Part shown: positions 44,467 through 54,189 of the stretch, piece after piece
How the letters are laid out: every line of letters starts with the position of its first letter
Numbering within the stretch: the stretch's first letter is position 1
Assembly (NCBI GenBank): GCA_964244065.1
Contig: CAXTHH010000003.1
Coordinates: 1-64,000 of the forward strand
Reading direction: 5' to 3'
Length of the DNA: 64,000 nt
DNA from: JASLDZ01 sp964244065
GTDB lineage: Bacteria; Pseudomonadota; Alphaproteobacteria; Caulobacterales; Caulobacteraceae
Program-made: the position numbers and the translations under genes
The notes under the pieces: generated by a model
Seen by the model: only the letters and a program-made list of their open reading frames with translations
What the model was told of the DNA's origin: nothing
Database searches by the model: none

Positions 44467-45222
44467 CTACACGCTCGCGTTTCGCCTCAAGAGCAGCCAG
44501 CTCGCCGCCGCTCCTAGCGCCAAGCACCCGACCGCGACTGCTGTGTAGACACCCCAAGCGGGCCACGGCGACGCTGCCTTTGATGAGCTGTCGGCAGCCG
44601 CGATCTCCAGCAGTATCTCACGGGCGCGATCGCAAACGGTCGGCCGGTTACCGCTGAGCACCTGCTCGGGAGAGCCATTCTGCAGGTTATTCATCACTAC
44701 CTGCGCTGTGGCGCTATCTCCACGGGCGAAAGCAGCGCTCGCCTTTTCTGCCTGCGCAACCTGAGCGTCGCATTCGGATCTTCGCTCTTGGGCCTGGTTG
44801 CTGATGTCGCGCGTTTGCGCCGAAATGTCTGGCGCAAGAAGCCCGTCCGAAGGCATGTGTGGAGCGCTTGTAGTCGGAGGCGGAAAGACGGACACGAGGG
44901 GTGCGCTTGCTTCCGATCTCCGCGCGGCAGGCGGATCGGGGTCCTCAGCCTTCAGCTCCGCCTGACGCTGACGCCAAGCAAGAAGACAGTTCTCTCTCTT
45001 CAGCCGATTAAGAAGCACTTGCTGTTGCTGTAGCACCTCCGACTCGCCCTCCAATGGAGGGGTGCCCACCTGATCGCACTCACCGAGAGTCTGCGGGACG
45101 CCGTAAGTTCGACGGAACTCCAGCTCGCCTTGTTCCGACGGTGAAGGAGGCGCTACCGCAGGCCTAACAGCAGCGGCTGTAAGCGTGAAGGCTCCGAGCA
45201 ATGTCAGCAGGACGCGTCGCAT
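44467..45222 (-). CDS. Signal-peptide protein with C-terminal membrane anchor, lower GC
   Basis: 251 residues. Signal peptide (1-24; VLLTLLGAFTLTAAAVRPAVA), a Gln/Glu-rich helical region (ESEVLQQQQVLLNRLKRENCLL), a proline/serine linker, a second helical part with SNQAQERRSECDAQVAQAEKASAAFARGD, and a final transmembrane helix (about 228-246) with a basic tail. Four or five cysteines may pair in the periplasm. GC is visibly below its neighbours, with rarer codons, suggesting later acquisition. Family not recognised. It lies between the palindrome block and pccB. Confidence 0.75.
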   Translation of the reverse strand: MRRVLLTLLGAFTLTAAAVRPAVAPPSPSEQGELEFRRTYGVPQTLGECDQVGTPPLEGESEVLQQQQVLLNRLKRENCLLAWRQRQAELKAEDPDPPAARRSEASAPLVSVFPPPTTSAPHMPSDGLLAPDISAQTRDISNQAQERRSECDAQVAQAEKASAAFARGDSATAQVVMNNLQNGSPEQVLSGNRPTVCDRAREILLEIAAADSSSKAASPWPAWGVYTAVAVGCLALGAAASWLLLRRNASV

Positions 45223-45249
45223 CGTAGTCCCTCAGCTAACCATGGTCGT

Positions 45250-46782
<1,533 letters not shown>

Positions 46783-46815
46783 GGCGGGCGCTCCGGCGGT
46801 GGGAGCGCAGACCTA

Positions 46816-46963
46816 CCCCCTTCCCCCTCGATGGGGGAAGGGACGGGGATGGGGGTGGAGGCACACGGTTGCTGATCGGGCGCGGAGACGTCTCCGAGCC
46901 TGACCGGCGTCAGCCTGCCTCCACCCCCTCACCCTGCCCTCTCCCCCATCGAGGGGGAGAGGG
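46816..46963. repeat. Large inverted repeat, family C copy 2
   Basis: Arms 46816-46863 and 46917-46963, each a hairpin (CCCCCTCGATGGGGG; CCCCCATCGAGGGGG) plus a GGGGTGGAGGC/GCCTCCACCCC outer match. The centre has the perfect palindrome GGAGACGTCTCC (46884-46895). The right arm holds the ATP12 stop codon and last codons. Confidence 0.87.
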
Positions 46964-47681
46964 TTTTAAACCACCGGTCGATGAACGCGGCCTCCGCCAA
47001 GCGCGCCGCGGTGCGCGCGGCGGCTTCGGCGTCCTCGCCCCACTCGCTCTGTTGGTGCGCCTCCTCCAGGCGGGCGAGGTCGTGGGCTTCTGCGCCCGTG
47101 AGGCGGGCGTGGCGCACCGCAAGGGCGAGCACGGCGGAGCCGAACAGGGCCGCGGCGAAGGCGAGGCCGGCAAGGGCGAAGTCGCCCTCCCCCGCCGCCA
47201 GCTCGCGGGCGCGGGCGATGGAGGCGGGGGGCTGGGGCCGGTGCATCAAGCCCGCCACCCGCTCCAGCCGCACGCCGAGGGCGTCGGCGGCCCAGGCGAG
47301 CACGGGCGACCACTCGGCCTGCTGCCGGGCGTGCAGCCTGGGCGTCTCCGGGGCGAAGTAGGCCAGGCCGTCGGAGGCCGCGTAGCGGGCCAGCTCGGTC
47401 GCCAGGGCGTCGCGGGTGGCGGCCGCGCAATCGAGCGTGGTGAAGGCCAGGCGCGTGGCGGGCATGGCGGCGAAGTCGATGTCGCGCGCCTGCGCCTCCC
47501 ACTCGGCGGCGCACAGCTCGGCCAGGGCGCGGGTGGGCAGCACGAGGGCGGCCCCGTCCGGGGTCTTGGCGCCCTTGCCGTCGAGCTTCACGGCGAAGCC
47601 GGCGGCCTCCGGCTCCACGGTGACGGCCGTGTAGACGCGGCGAGGGCGGGGGACGACGCGATCGGCGTGGGCGAGGCTCAT
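46929..47681 (-). CDS. ATP12-family F1-ATPase assembly chaperone
   Basis: 250 residues from ATG 47681; the frame open further upstream is spurious. ATP12 chaperones bind the F1 alpha subunit during ATP synthase assembly in mitochondria and alphaproteobacteria. Family marks are YTAVTVEPEAAGFAVKLDGKGAKTPDGAAL at the N-terminus, LAFTTLDCAAATRD, and LARLEEAHQQSEWGEDAEAA. The last 10 or so residues (LSPSMGERAG) are encoded by the palindromic element that overlaps the gene end and are probably not ancestral. Confidence 0.9.
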   Translation of the reverse strand: MSLAHADRVVPRPRRVYTAVTVEPEAAGFAVKLDGKGAKTPDGAALVLPTRALAELCAAEWEAQARDIDFAAMPATRLAFTTLDCAAATRDALATELARYAASDGLAYFAPETPRLHARQQAEWSPVLAWAADALGVRLERVAGLMHRPQPPASIARARELAAGEGDFALAGLAFAAALFGSAVLALAVRHARLTGAEAHDLARLEEAHQQSEWGEDAEAAARTAARLAEAAFIDRWFKTLSPSMGERAG

Positions 47682-47795
47682 GGGGCGCAGATGGGGCGCT
47701 CCGTCGGCGTGCGCACCCCGTTGTGACCCGTTGCGCGCCGGCCTTGCGCCTTCCGCTGTGGACCACAGCGTTGATGCGTAGAAGGATGCGAGACG

Positions 47796-48068
47796 ATGCC
47801 TGACATGAGCCCGCTGCAGCTGCAGTTGTTCAACACGCTGATGGCGAGCGCGCACCGGATCGCGCAATCGCCCAGCCTCAACGAGGCGCATGCGGCCGCT
47901 ATCGCCACCCAGATGCAGGCCGACCTGCAGAAGCAGGCGCAAGAGCGCCAGCGCCTGCAGGCCGACTTCCAGAACGCCGCCCTGACGACGCCTCAGCAGG
48001 CGCTGACGGAGAAGCAGAAGGCGGCGGACAAGGCCGCGAAGGCCGTCGCGCAGTACGTGGGCGGCTGA
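47796..48068 (+). CDS. Small helical hypothetical protein
   Basis: 90 residues from ATG 47796 with GAAGGA upstream. Glutamine- and alanine-rich amphipathic helices (QADLQKQAQERQRLQADFQ) likely form a coiled coil; no signal or cysteine. Codon use is consistent with a real gene. Family not recognised. It stands alone between the divergent ATP12 gene and the convergent TPR-oxygenase gene. Confidence 0.7.
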   Translation: MPDMSPLQLQLFNTLMASAHRIAQSPSLNEAHAAAIATQMQADLQKQAQERQRLQADFQNAALTTPQQALTEKQKAADKAAKAVAQYVGG

Positions 48069-48100
48069 GTCACCAGCCGGACCGAGCGCGGCAGGCGCGC

Positions 48101-49912
48101 TCAGTCCGGCACGAGGTCGAAGGCGACGGTCAGGCGGGGCGCCTCGCCGGTGAAGGGCACGGTGCCGTGCCACATGTAGCTCGGGAAGAGCACCAGCTTG
48201 CCGGGCTCGGGCTTCTCGAAGCGGCCGGGGGACAGCGCGGGGCGGGTCGGCGCGCCGGGTTCGCCGAACTTGATCCAGCCCTCGCGGCCGCCCGCCTCCA
48301 CGACGGGGGGCACGGCGATGTAGCAGGCGGAGGAGATCCAGCCCTGCGGGTGGATGTGGTCGGCGTGGTGGCCGCCCGTCCTCAGGCGCACCGACCAGAT
48401 GCCCGAGAAGCGGTAGCGGCCGGTGTTGCGCACGCGCACGGCGTCCTCGCCGTGGCCGAGCCCGGCCAGGTAGGCGCGGATCGCCCCGTCCACCGCCCGG
48501 GGGAAGGCGCGCACGGCGGGGTGCTCGCTCTCCAGCAGGTTGGCGTTGGTCTGGGTGCCGCCGCGCAGGGACTGGCCGATGGGGTGGGTGTGCAGGGTGT
48601 GCAGCGCCTCCAGCCCCTCCCGCAGGTCGGCGAGGTAGGCGGAGAGGTCGGCCCAGCCCGGCGGGGCGTCGATCGTGCGGGCGCGCACCAGGGCGTCGTA
48701 GTCCTCGCGCGCCGCGCCGCGGGGGTCGCCCGCCAGCCGCCAGGCGGTGGTCTGCAGCATCAGGTCGTGCTGGTTCAGGCCCCGGGACTCCCCCACCAGG
48801 GCGTCGGCGATCGCCAGGGCCGCGCGCCAGTCGCCCTGCGCGAGCCGCGCCTCCGCCAGGGTGCGGCGCATGTCCGCATCGTCCGGCCGGGCGGCGACGG
48901 CCGCCGCCGCGTACCGCGCGGCGCGGTCGGGATCGAGGTGCACCGCCGTCTGCGCGGCCACGGCCTTGATGCGGGGGTCGGTGGCGGGCCGGTCCGCCAG
49001 CTCGGCCAGGGCGGCGTCGGAGGCGGCGAGATCGCCCGTGTAGCGGAACAAGCGCGAGAGCTCCGCGGCCGCCGTCGCCGAGCCGAGCGCGCGAAGCGGC
49101 CCGGCGGCGGCCTGCGCGTCGCCCGTGCGCATCCAGATCAGCTGGGGGAGCTCGCGCAGGGCGTCCGCGTAGTCCGGGCGGCGCTTCAGCACCTCGCGGT
49201 AGGCGGCCTCGGCCTCGTCCAGCCGGTCGAGGCCGGCCAGGGCGCGGGCGCGCACCAGCCAGGTCTCCGGTGCGTCGAGGCCCAGGGCCCGCGCCTTGGC
49301 GGTGGCGGCCTCGGCGGCGGCGAAGCGCTGCAGGTCGCCCTCCGCGCCCGCCAGGTTGTGCCAGGCGACGGCGTTGTTCGGCTCCAGGGCGACGGCGCGG
49401 CGGTGCTGCTCGGCGGCCTCCGCCTTGCGGTCGAGCGCCTTGAGCGCATCGGCGTGGGCGTTGGCGACGGCGTAGTCGGGCACGTTGCGCAGGGGCTCGA
49501 GCAGCTTCACCGCCTCTTCCGCCCGGCCCTGGCCGGTGAGCAGTTCGGCGAGCGCGCCGGCGGCGGGCGGGAAGCGCCGGTCGGCGGCCACGGCGGCGCG
49601 CAGGGTGGCCTCCGCGGCCTCGGGCCGGCCAGCGTGGGCCTGAACGACGCCCAGCTGCATGCGGAGCGGGGCGCTCGCCCTGACGCCCGGCGGGAGAGCG
49701 GCGACGGCGGCGGCCAGCTCCCGCTCGGCGGCGGCGAGGTCGCCCATCTGCGCCAGGATCTGCCCCAGGAACTGGCGCACGGCGGGATCGCGCGGGGCGG
49801 CCTGCGCCACCGGGGCGAGCTGGTCGCGCGCCTCTGGCAGGCGGCCGGCGGCGAGCAGGCGCTGCGCCGCCTCGAACCGGCGCTGCATCTCCTGGGGCGG
49901 CAGCCAGCTCAC
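48101..49912 (-). CDS. TPR protein fused to a putative 2OG-Fe(II) oxygenase domain
   Basis: 603 residues. Residues 1-380 are tandem tetratricopeptide repeats (LQFLGQ-, EAEAAYREVLKRRPDYADAL-type). The C-terminal part from about 410 matches the putative 2OG-Fe(II) oxygenase family (PF13759-like): TQTNANLLESEHPAV, then the iron-binding HHADHIHPQGWISS and the distal LFPSYMWHGTVPF with RLTVAFDL binding the 2-oxoglutarate carboxylate. Likely hydroxylates a protein or peptide held by the TPR array. GTG start 49912 overlaps the rluC-like stop (GTGA). Confidence 0.85.
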   Translation of the reverse strand: MSWLPPQEMQRRFEAAQRLLAAGRLPEARDQLAPVAQAAPRDPAVRQFLGQILAQMGDLAAAERELAAAVAALPPGVRASAPLRMQLGVVQAHAGRPEAAEATLRAAVAADRRFPPAAGALAELLTGQGRAEEAVKLLEPLRNVPDYAVANAHADALKALDRKAEAAEQHRRAVALEPNNAVAWHNLAGAEGDLQRFAAAEAATAKARALGLDAPETWLVRARALAGLDRLDEAEAAYREVLKRRPDYADALRELPQLIWMRTGDAQAAAGPLRALGSATAAAELSRLFRYTGDLAASDAALAELADRPATDPRIKAVAAQTAVHLDPDRAARYAAAAVAARPDDADMRRTLAEARLAQGDWRAALAIADALVGESRGLNQHDLMLQTTAWRLAGDPRGAAREDYDALVRARTIDAPPGWADLSAYLADLREGLEALHTLHTHPIGQSLRGGTQTNANLLESEHPAVRAFPRAVDGAIRAYLAGLGHGEDAVRVRNTGRYRFSGIWSVRLRTGGHHADHIHPQGWISSACYIAVPPVVEAGGREGWIKFGEPGAPTRPALSPGRFEKPEPGKLVLFPSYMWHGTVPFTGEAPRLTVAFDLVPD

Positions 49913-50904
49913 CGGCGGCGGCTTCCCCCGCCGCGCAGCTCGAACGGCTCGGGGTCGGCCTCGTGCTCGTCGAAGCCGAAGCGCGCGAAGCCGGCCTTCA
50001 GCTCGGGGCTGATCGGGGCCTCCAGGATCAGCTGGCCGCTGGAGGGGTGCGGGATCGACAGGCGGCGCGCGTGCAGCTGCAGCTTCAGCCCCTCGCCCAG
50101 CCCGGCGGAGGCCTCGTCGCCGTATTTGGGGTCGCCCAGGATGGGGTGGCCGATGGCCTTCATGTGCGCGCGCAGCTGGTGCGTGCGGCCGGTGTGCGGG
50201 CGCAGCGCCATCCAGGTGACGCGGCCCGCCGCGCGGGACAGGGTGACGAACTCGGTCTCGGCGGGCTCCGCGCCGAACTCCTTGGGGTCGGCCGGCACGA
50301 CCATCTCGCGGTCGCCGACGCCCTTCTTGACCAGCGGCATCTCCAGCACGCCCTCGGCCGGTTTGGGCTGGCCGGCCACGAGCGCCCAGTACGTCTTCTT
50401 CGCCCGGCGTCGCGCAAACGCGCCGGAGAGGCGCGCGGCGGCGGCGGGCGTCTTGCCGAGCACCAGCACGCCGGAGGTGTCGCGGTCCAGCCGGTGCGTC
50501 AGCTTCGGCCGCTCCGGCCCCTCGCCCCAGGCGGAGAGCAGCCGGTCCACGTGCTTGGTGGTCTTGGTGCCGCCCTGCACGGCCAGGCCGCTGGGCTTGT
50601 TGAGCGCCAGCACCTCGTCGTCCTCGTACAGCACCAGCGACTTGGCGTAGGCGATGTCGCGCGCGGGCAGGCGCTGCACCTCGCCGGGCGGGGGCGCGTC
50701 CGGCAGGGGCGGCACGCGCACCTGGGCGCCGACGGTCAGCTTGGTGTCGATCCTGGCGCGCGCGCCGTCCACGCGCACCTGGCCCGTGCGCGTCAGCCGG
50801 TTCAGGTGCACGTGGTTCAGGTGCGGCCAGCGCCGCTTCAGGAAGCGGTCCAGCCGGCTGCCGTCCTCCCCGGCGGCCACCACGAGCGTCTTGACCTCTC
50901 TCAC
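49909..50904 (-). CDS. RluA-family 23S rRNA pseudouridine synthase (RluC type)
   Basis: 331 residues from GTG 50904, overlapping the crcB stop (GTGA). N-terminal S4 domain (GSRLDRFLKRRWPHLNHVHLNRLTRTGQVRVDG) and catalytic domain with the aspartate in THRLDRDTSGVLVL; the HTGRTHQLRAHM motif follows. The S4-plus-catalytic layout fits RluC (large-subunit U955/2504/2580), but exact sites cannot be read from sequence. crcB and the TPR-oxygenase gene flank it in one transcript. Confidence 0.93.
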   Translation of the reverse strand: MREVKTLVVAAGEDGSRLDRFLKRRWPHLNHVHLNRLTRTGQVRVDGARARIDTKLTVGAQVRVPPLPDAPPPGEVQRLPARDIAYAKSLVLYEDDEVLALNKPSGLAVQGGTKTTKHVDRLLSAWGEGPERPKLTHRLDRDTSGVLVLGKTPAAAARLSGAFARRRAKKTYWALVAGQPKPAEGVLEMPLVKKGVGDREMVVPADPKEFGAEPAETEFVTLSRAAGRVTWMALRPHTGRTHQLRAHMKAIGHPILGDPKYGDEASAGLGEGLKLQLHARRLSIPHPSSGQLILEAPISPELKAGFARFGFDEHEADPEPFELRGGGSRRR

Positions 50905-51290
50905 GCCGGCCGCCGCAGCAGCACGAGCGCCAGCAGGCAGGCGCCCGTGGTCAGGAGGACGGAGGCGAGCGCATAGCCCGCGGCCAGGCCGTAGGCGCGG
51001 CGCAGGAGCATGCCCGCGGTCTCCAGCGAGAAGGCCGAGTAGGTCGTGAACCCGCCGAGCACGCCCACCCCGAGCAGCAGCCGCCATCGCTCGTCGGCGG
51101 CCGGGCCCCCGCCGCGCAGGGCCAGCACGGCCATGAGCACGCCCATGGCGAGGCCGCCCGCCGTGTTGATCAGCAGCGTCGCGGCCCAGGGATGCTGCGG
51201 CCCCGCCAGCCGCAGCCACGCGCTCCCGACGCCGTAGCGCGCGACCGCGCCGGCGCCTCCGCCGAGGAAGACCAAGAGCCAGGAGAGCAT
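50901..51290 (-). CDS. crcB: Fluoride channel CrcB/FluC
   Basis: 129 residues, four transmembrane helices. FluC motifs: GGGAGAVARYGVG at the N-terminus, the helix 2 asparagine in LLINTAGGLAMG, and LGGFTTYSAFSLE. Dimeric dual-topology fluoride exporter. I looked for a fluoride riboswitch in the leader and did not see one; the 5' side is instead occupied by a family A palindrome. Confidence 0.95.
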   Translation of the reverse strand: MLSWLLVFLGGGAGAVARYGVGSAWLRLAGPQHPWAATLLINTAGGLAMGVLMAVLALRGGGPAADERWRLLLGVGVLGGFTTYSAFSLETAGMLLRRAYGLAAGYALASVLLTTGACLLALVLLRRPA

Positions 51291-51351
51291 CGGGCGGGGT
51301 TATAGCCGCATCCGCTCAGCGCCGCGAAGGCGGGATGCCTCCACTCGTCCG

Positions 51352-51440
51352 CTCATCCCCGCGAAGGCGGGGATCTCGTGCCGAGTGCGCACCACCGCCC
51401 GGCCTGCTCGGCAGGAGATCCCCGCCTTCGCGGGGATGAG
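51352..51440. repeat. Palindromic element, family A copy 1
   Basis: Perfect 26-bp arms at 51352-51377 and 51415-51440, spacer 37 bases. Each arm is itself a hairpin with stem ATCCCCGC/GCGGGGAT and GAAG (or CTTC) loop, so two hairpins face in opposite directions. A degenerate half-copy (CCGCGAAGGCGGGATG) precedes it at about 51322. It lies 62 bases upstream of the crcB start. Confidence 0.92.
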
Positions 51441-51527
51441 TGGATGCTGTGAGCGGGTAAGGTGAGGGCAGTGGTCAGCTTCGCCCACCGCCGGCGCGGC
51501 AGGGCTGCCGCCCGGTGATCGGCGGCG

Positions 51528-52025
51528 CTACGGATGCGGCGGCTGGCTCGCCAGGGCGTCCGCCACCTGCCGCGCGTCGTACGCCGTCGGCGTCGGCCTC
51601 GCAGCGTCGCGCGAGATCGCGATCTCCAGCGCCGTCGTGAAGCCCGGGTCGCCGCCGAAGGCCGCCCCCAGCGAGCCGAAGCCGCCGCCGCCACGACCGC
51701 TGCTCCCGCCGCCCAGGCCCACGCCGAAGCTTGGGCCCCGCGAGGCGATCGCCCCGTCCGCGCGCTCCAACACCGTGAACCAGCGGCCGCCCTGCTCCAG
51801 CGTCAGCTCGGCGGCGCGGCGCAGGGCGAGGTCGAAGGCCTTGGCCGGGGTGGTCCCGTCGCCGCCGGTGAAGCTCACGCGGAACCGGTCGGCCTCGATC
51901 CGCTGCTCGGCGTAGCCGACGTCGCCCGGTCCGGCGGCCGGCGCATAGCGTGTGGGGGTGGTGCAGGCGGCCAGGGCGGCGAGCAGCAGGGCCATGGCGG
52001 CGAGGGTGGGGGCGGAGCGGCGCAT
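51528..52025 (-). CDS. Small lipoprotein, CC0125/CC1285-like
   Basis: 165 residues. Lipoprotein signal with lipobox L-A-A-C at residues 18-21, then GDVGYAEQRIEADRFRVSFTGG, AKAFDLALRRAAELTLEQGG and a glycine-rich SSGRGGGGFGS segment, features I associate with a Caulobacterales lipoprotein family named after C. crescentus loci. Function unknown. It is the clearest taxonomic pointer in the window. Confidence 0.8.
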   Translation of the reverse strand: MRRSAPTLAAMALLLAALAACTTPTRYAPAAGPGDVGYAEQRIEADRFRVSFTGGDGTTPAKAFDLALRRAAELTLEQGGRWFTVLERADGAIASRGPSFGVGLGGGSSGRGGGGFGSLGAAFGGDPGFTTALEIAISRDAARPTPTAYDARQVADALASQPPHP

Positions 52026-52062
52026 GCGGGATCAACCGTGCTCGACGCCCGCCGTTCCGGAG

Positions 52063-53223
52063 CTAGGGCCTGGCGGGCGGCGGCTCGCCGTACTCCCACC
52101 GGGTCGGCCACCCCGTCTCGCCGAGCGCGGCCCGGGCGAGGTCGGCGAAGGCGGGCTCGGCGCGCACGTCGTTCGACAGAATCACCAGGCACCGCTTGCC
52201 GCGTCGAACGCAGACCCAGGCGTTCGCCGTCTGGTCGTCGTGGCCGCCCTTGAACAAGCCCCTTCCCTGCGGGCCTGTGAAGCTGACCACGCCCAGGCCC
52301 GCCGCCAGCCCCGGCCAGCGGCGCGCCGGCTCGGCCTCCAGCTGCAGGGTGGGGAACTGCGTGCGCGTCGTGATGGGCAGCTGCGGCCGGACCATCTCCG
52401 CCCAGGAGCGAGCGCTCAGCCCCTCGCCCCGCACGAAGCCGGCGGCGAAGCGGGCCAGGTCCTCCGGCGTGGTGTCCATGGAGCCCGCAGCCCGGGTGCG
52501 CTCCCGCTCGTCGTGCCGGAACGCCTTGCCGTCCTGCCGCCAGCCGTCGGCCAGGTTCCCGGCGAAGTCGGGCCGCCAACGCAGGCTTGTGCGCCGCATG
52601 CCGAAGCGATCGAACACGCGCCGCTGCGCCTCGGCGGCGAGGTCGAGCCCCAGCCCCGTCTCCAGGGCGAACTGGAGCAGCATCATGCCCTCGCCCGAGT
52701 AGCCGTAGCGGGCGCCGGGGTCGAAGTGGATGCGCAGCTTCTCGTCCGGCTCCAGGAAGCTGAAGTTGGCGAAGCCGGTGGCGTGCGTCAGCACGTGGCG
52801 GGCGGTGATCCGCCGCCAGCGCTCGTCGCCCGCCAGGTCGCCCCAATTGCCGTAGGCGTCCAGGTTCCCGTACTCGGGCAGCGGCTTGGGCAGGTAGGCG
52901 GCCAGCGGCGTGTCGAGGTCCAGCCGCCCCTCGTCCACCAGCTGCATGACCACGTACGCGACCACCGCCTTGGTGATCGAGGCCCCGTACATGACCGTCT
53001 GGCGCGTCAGCGGATCGCCCTTGGCGTTGCGCAGGCCGTAGACGCGCACGTCGGCGACGCGGCCGTTCTCGATCACCGCGGTGGCGAGGCCCTGGGCGCC
53101 CGTGCGCGCCATGGCCGACCTGACCGCCGCCTCAAGCGCCGCCGGCCCGGTCCTGGGCGACGCGGCCGCGGCCGTGCTCGCCAGGGCCGCCGCGAGCACG
53201 GCTCCCGTCCACACGCTCCGCAT
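52063..53223 (-). CDS. Serine hydrolase, beta-lactamase/class C (EstB) fold
   Basis: 386 residues from ATG 53223 (an ATG 10 codons upstream has its GGAGG immediately adjacent, too close). Signal peptide 1-21. Catalytic SxxK is Ser82-Ile-Thr-Lys85 in YGASITKAVVAY; the YxS element reads YGYSGEG, and KGG is FKGGHDDQ. Such proteins include D-aminopeptidases, esterases and lactam-inactive relatives; a true beta-lactamase role is not supported. It precedes the CC0125-like lipoprotein gene. Confidence 0.9.
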   Translation of the reverse strand: MRSVWTGAVLAAALASTAAAASPRTGPAALEAAVRSAMARTGAQGLATAVIENGRVADVRVYGLRNAKGDPLTRQTVMYGASITKAVVAYVVMQLVDEGRLDLDTPLAAYLPKPLPEYGNLDAYGNWGDLAGDERWRRITARHVLTHATGFANFSFLEPDEKLRIHFDPGARYGYSGEGMMLLQFALETGLGLDLAAEAQRRVFDRFGMRRTSLRWRPDFAGNLADGWRQDGKAFRHDERERTRAAGSMDTTPEDLARFAAGFVRGEGLSARSWAEMVRPQLPITTRTQFPTLQLEAEPARRWPGLAAGLGVVSFTGPQGRGLFKGGHDDQTANAWVCVRRGKRCLVILSNDVRAEPAFADLARAALGETGWPTRWEYGEPPPARP

Positions 53224-53269
53224 CGATCGCCCGCCCGCGCCCGCGCGGGCCATCCTCCGGAAAGCTTGG

Positions 53270-53995
53270 CTACGAGTCCAGGCCGAGGGCGGCGCCGAGG
53301 CCGCGGAAGTCTTCGGGGGCCGCCGCGTCGATCCGGCGGCGGCCGCCCTCGGGGTGCGGGAACTCGATGGCCGCGGCGTGCAGCATCAGCCGGGGCGCGG
53401 GGGCGCCGGCCACCACGAGCGCGCCGCCGTAGCGGACGTCCCCGGCCAGCGGGCGGCCGAGCGCGGCCATGTGCACGCGGATCTGGTGCATGCGCCCCGT
53501 CTCGGGCCGCGCCTCCACCAGCGCCGCCTCCGGCGTGTCGGCCAGGGTGCGGTAGCGGGTCAGCGCCTCGTCGCCGGCCTCGGCGGAGGCGACGCGCGTA
53601 TAGGCCTCGCGCCCGATCTCCTCGCGGCGGAGCGGCAGGTCGACGACGCCGGAGCGCGGCTCCGGAGCGCCGCCGCCGACGATGGCGAGGTAGGTCTTCA
53701 GCATGCGGCGGGCCTGGAGCGCCTTGCCGAGCGCGGAGGCGGCGGGCTGGGTCTTGGCCGCCAGGATCACGCCGGAGGTGTCGCGGTCCAGCCGGTGCAC
53801 GAGCTGCGGCCGCTTGCCGTTGGAGCGCGCGAAGGCGTGCAGCAGGTCGTCGAGCGTGCGGTGCTGGCCCCGCCCGCCCTGGCTGGACAGGCCGGCGGGC
53901 TTGTTCAGCGCCAGCACGAAGCTGTCCTGCCAGATCACCAGCGAGCGGACATACGCGACCTCGTCGGGGGTGAGCGGTGGCGGTGGGCGGCTCAA
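53270..53995 (-). CDS. RluA-family pseudouridine synthase without S4 domain
   Basis: 241 residues from TTG 53995, chosen because GGAGGGAGA precedes it; longer frames run back through palindromic DNA. Catalytic aspartate in VHRLDRDTSGVILAA; the RPETGRMHQIRVHM motif and a C-terminal RLMLHAAAIEFPHPEGG fit RluA/RluC relatives. It lacks the S4 domain seen in its neighbour at 49909 and so resembles the short RluA/TruC form. Its translation start region lies in a repeat. Confidence 0.88.
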   Translation of the reverse strand: MSRPPPPLTPDEVAYVRSLVIWQDSFVLALNKPAGLSSQGGRGQHRTLDDLLHAFARSNGKRPQLVHRLDRDTSGVILAAKTQPAASALGKALQARRMLKTYLAIVGGGAPEPRSGVVDLPLRREEIGREAYTRVASAEAGDEALTRYRTLADTPEAALVEARPETGRMHQIRVHMAALGRPLAGDVRYGGALVVAGAPAPRLMLHAAAIEFPHPEGGRRRIDAAAPEDFRGLGAALGLDS

Positions 53996-53998
53996 CGC

Positions 53999-54176
53999 TC
54001 TCCCTCCCCCTCGTGGGGAGGGGGGACCATGCGCAGCCTGGTGGGTGGGGGGCTGCATCCGTGAGGTTTGCTGGTGAACGCCATCCAGCTCAAGGCCGAT
54101 CGCCAGGCGTCGAGCCCGGGACGCCCCCACCCACCAGGCTTCGCCTGGTCCCCCCTCCCCACAAGGGGGAGGGAGA
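53999..54176. repeat. Large inverted repeat, family C copy 3
   Basis: Arms 53999-54052 and 54122-54176; each contains CCCTCCCC...GGGGAGGG-type hairpins plus CCTGGTGGGTGGGGG/CCCCCACCCACCAGG. Spacer about 69 bases. It fills the gap between rarA and the RluA-like gene and supplies the ribosome-binding site of the latter. Confidence 0.85.
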
Positions 54177-54189
54177 AAAGCCGCCAGCC

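Noticed and set aside
51291..51527. Fluoride riboswitch upstream of crcB
   Set aside because: The conserved GGCGAUGGYGUUCGCC-type core and pseudoknot partner were not found; the leader is occupied by a family A palindrome.
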